Assembly (NCBI GenBank): GCA_015662325.1
Contig: DQUJ01000154.1
Location: forward strand, 1 to 6,900
DNA: 6,900 nucleotides
Direction of reading: 5' to 3'
Origin: Leucothrix mucor
GTDB lineage: Bacteria; Pseudomonadota; Gammaproteobacteria; Thiotrichales; Thiotrichaceae
The position numbers and the translations under genes are program-made. Under the pieces are notes generated by a model. The model was not told the origin of the DNA and ran no database searches. It saw nothing but the letters and a program-made list of their open reading frames with translations. How positions within the stretch are numbered: position 1 is the first letter of the stretch; every line of letters begins with the position of its first letter. This document shows, piece after piece, positions 6,251-6,900 of this stretch.

Positions 6251-6775
6251 ATGATTTTAGCTGTTCTAGGTGTGATTGTTACGATTTTAATTTTATTAAA
6301 TCGTCTGGCAAATGAAGGAATAGACCTTGGGGGCTTTAATCCATTTTTGTGGAAACGACGCAGAAACTGGCGCAATAAACTGGAAGGCAACCCTATTTAT
6401 CAAATAGAAAGCCCTATGGATGCAATTGCTTTGTATATGGTGGCGATTGTGAAAGCAGATGGTGATATGACTAAAGAAGATAAGACACATTTGTTATCTT
6501 TGTTTGTTGAACGTTTTAATTTGTCTAATAAGGAAGCCTCTAATTTATTGGTGTCCAGTTCTCATTTGTTGGGTAACGGAGAAGAAGCACAAGATAATGT
6601 AGCAAAAGTGATAGAAAAAAGTTTAGCGCTATTTAGTGATGAGCAAATTACTTCATCAAAAGCACTGTTACGAGAGGTTGCGGGTGATTTGGATCAACGC
6701 CCAAAAGAGGTACCGCAATTGATTCGTGATTTAGATAAAGTGTTTAGTTCGACGGATAAAACACAAAACTGGTGA
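6251..6775 (+). CDS. Membrane-anchored TerB-like (DjlA N-terminal-like) protein
   Basis: The protein has 174 residues from the ATG at 6251. An N-terminal hydrophobic helix (about 1-18, MILAVLGVIVTILILLNRLA) is followed by a basic patch WKRRRNWRNK at 34-43, which suggests a single anchor with the body in the cytoplasm. Residues from about 54 to 168 form an all-helical domain with the acidic TerB-type signature VKADGDMTKEDK at 67-78. TerB-like domains are linked in other proteins to tellurite resistance and to the DnaK co-chaperone DjlA, but no J domain or other ter gene is present, so tellurite resistance should not be assumed. The frame is open back to 6059, yet a strong promoter (6185-6213) and AAGG at 6238 favour 6251. 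It is divergent from aroQ. It ends 49 bp before a palindromic element end. The molecular role is unknown. Confidence 0.8.
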   Translation: MILAVLGVIVTILILLNRLANEGIDLGGFNPFLWKRRRNWRNKLEGNPIYQIESPMDAIALYMVAIVKADGDMTKEDKTHLLSLFVERFNLSNKEASNLLVSSSHLLGNGEEAQDNVAKVIEKSLALFSDEQITSSKALLREVAGDLDQRPKEVPQLIRDLDKVFSSTDKTQNW

Positions 6776-6824
6776 TTGATGAGTAATGATGAAAGCAGCT
6801 ATAAGAACCATTTCTTTATAAACT

Positions 6825-6900
6825 GAGACCTTTGCACGACTCGGATGACGAGTAAAAATGGCTGAAATTCCACTGCTTTTCGTTGAAAAACTTGCTAATA
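6825..6900. mobile_element. Outer end of a second element related to the 158-bp palindrome (cut by window end)
   Basis: GAGACCTTTGCACGA at 6825-6839 matches the terminal repeat of the 2603-2760 element at 14 of 15 bases. Likeness continues inward, for example ATGACGAGTAAAAATG near 6846 and AAATTCCACTG near 6865, closest to the right arm of the first element. The visible 76 bases equal almost half of the 158-bp element. Beyond the window there may be a matching second half or a full insertion sequence with a transposase. No transposase coding is visible here. Confidence 0.65.

Noticed and set aside
6800..6820. Terminator after the TerB-like gene
   Set aside because: TATAAGAA can pair with TTCTTTATA with a bulge, but the stem is almost all A-T and no T run follows.

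Overview
The window is AT-rich and reads as the chromosome of a gammaproteobacterium. The main evidence is gene order: seven genes on the minus strand run aroQ, accB, accC, prmA, a zinc-ribbon/DUF3426 membrane protein, dusB and fis. From family knowledge this is a well-known gammaproteobacterial housekeeping cluster, and dusB directly upstream of fis is typical of that class. I cannot name the genus.

Layout from left to right. Positions 1-471 hold no gene. They contain a cluster of five diverged hairpin repeats that runs right up to, and into, the stop codon of fis. Positions 472-2547 (minus) hold fis, dusB and the zinc-ribbon/DUF3426 gene. Positions 2603-2760 are a 158-bp imperfect palindrome with MITE-like ends, inserted between the zinc-ribbon gene and prmA. 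Positions 2773-6015 (minus) hold prmA, accC, accB and aroQ. Positions 6016-6250 are a divergent promoter region with one good sigma70-type promoter facing each way. Positions 6251-6775 (plus) encode a small membrane-anchored TerB-like protein. From 6825 to the window end lies the outer half of a second element related to the 158-bp palindrome.

Function. AroQ makes 3-dehydroshikimate for aromatic synthesis. AccB and AccC are the biotin carrier and biotin carboxylase of acetyl-CoA carboxylase, which feeds fatty acid synthesis. PrmA methylates ribosomal protein L11, DusB makes dihydrouridine in tRNA, and Fis is a nucleoid protein and global regulator. The cluster therefore joins growth-linked biosynthesis, translation maturation and chromosome regulation. 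The only visible strong promoter for it lies upstream of aroQ, so the palindrome at 2603-2760 would be transcribed inside a long message or would split it.

I see no new defence or metabolic system. The least explained parts are the structured repeat cluster at 1-475, the palindromic element family, and the divergent TerB-like gene with its regulatory region.
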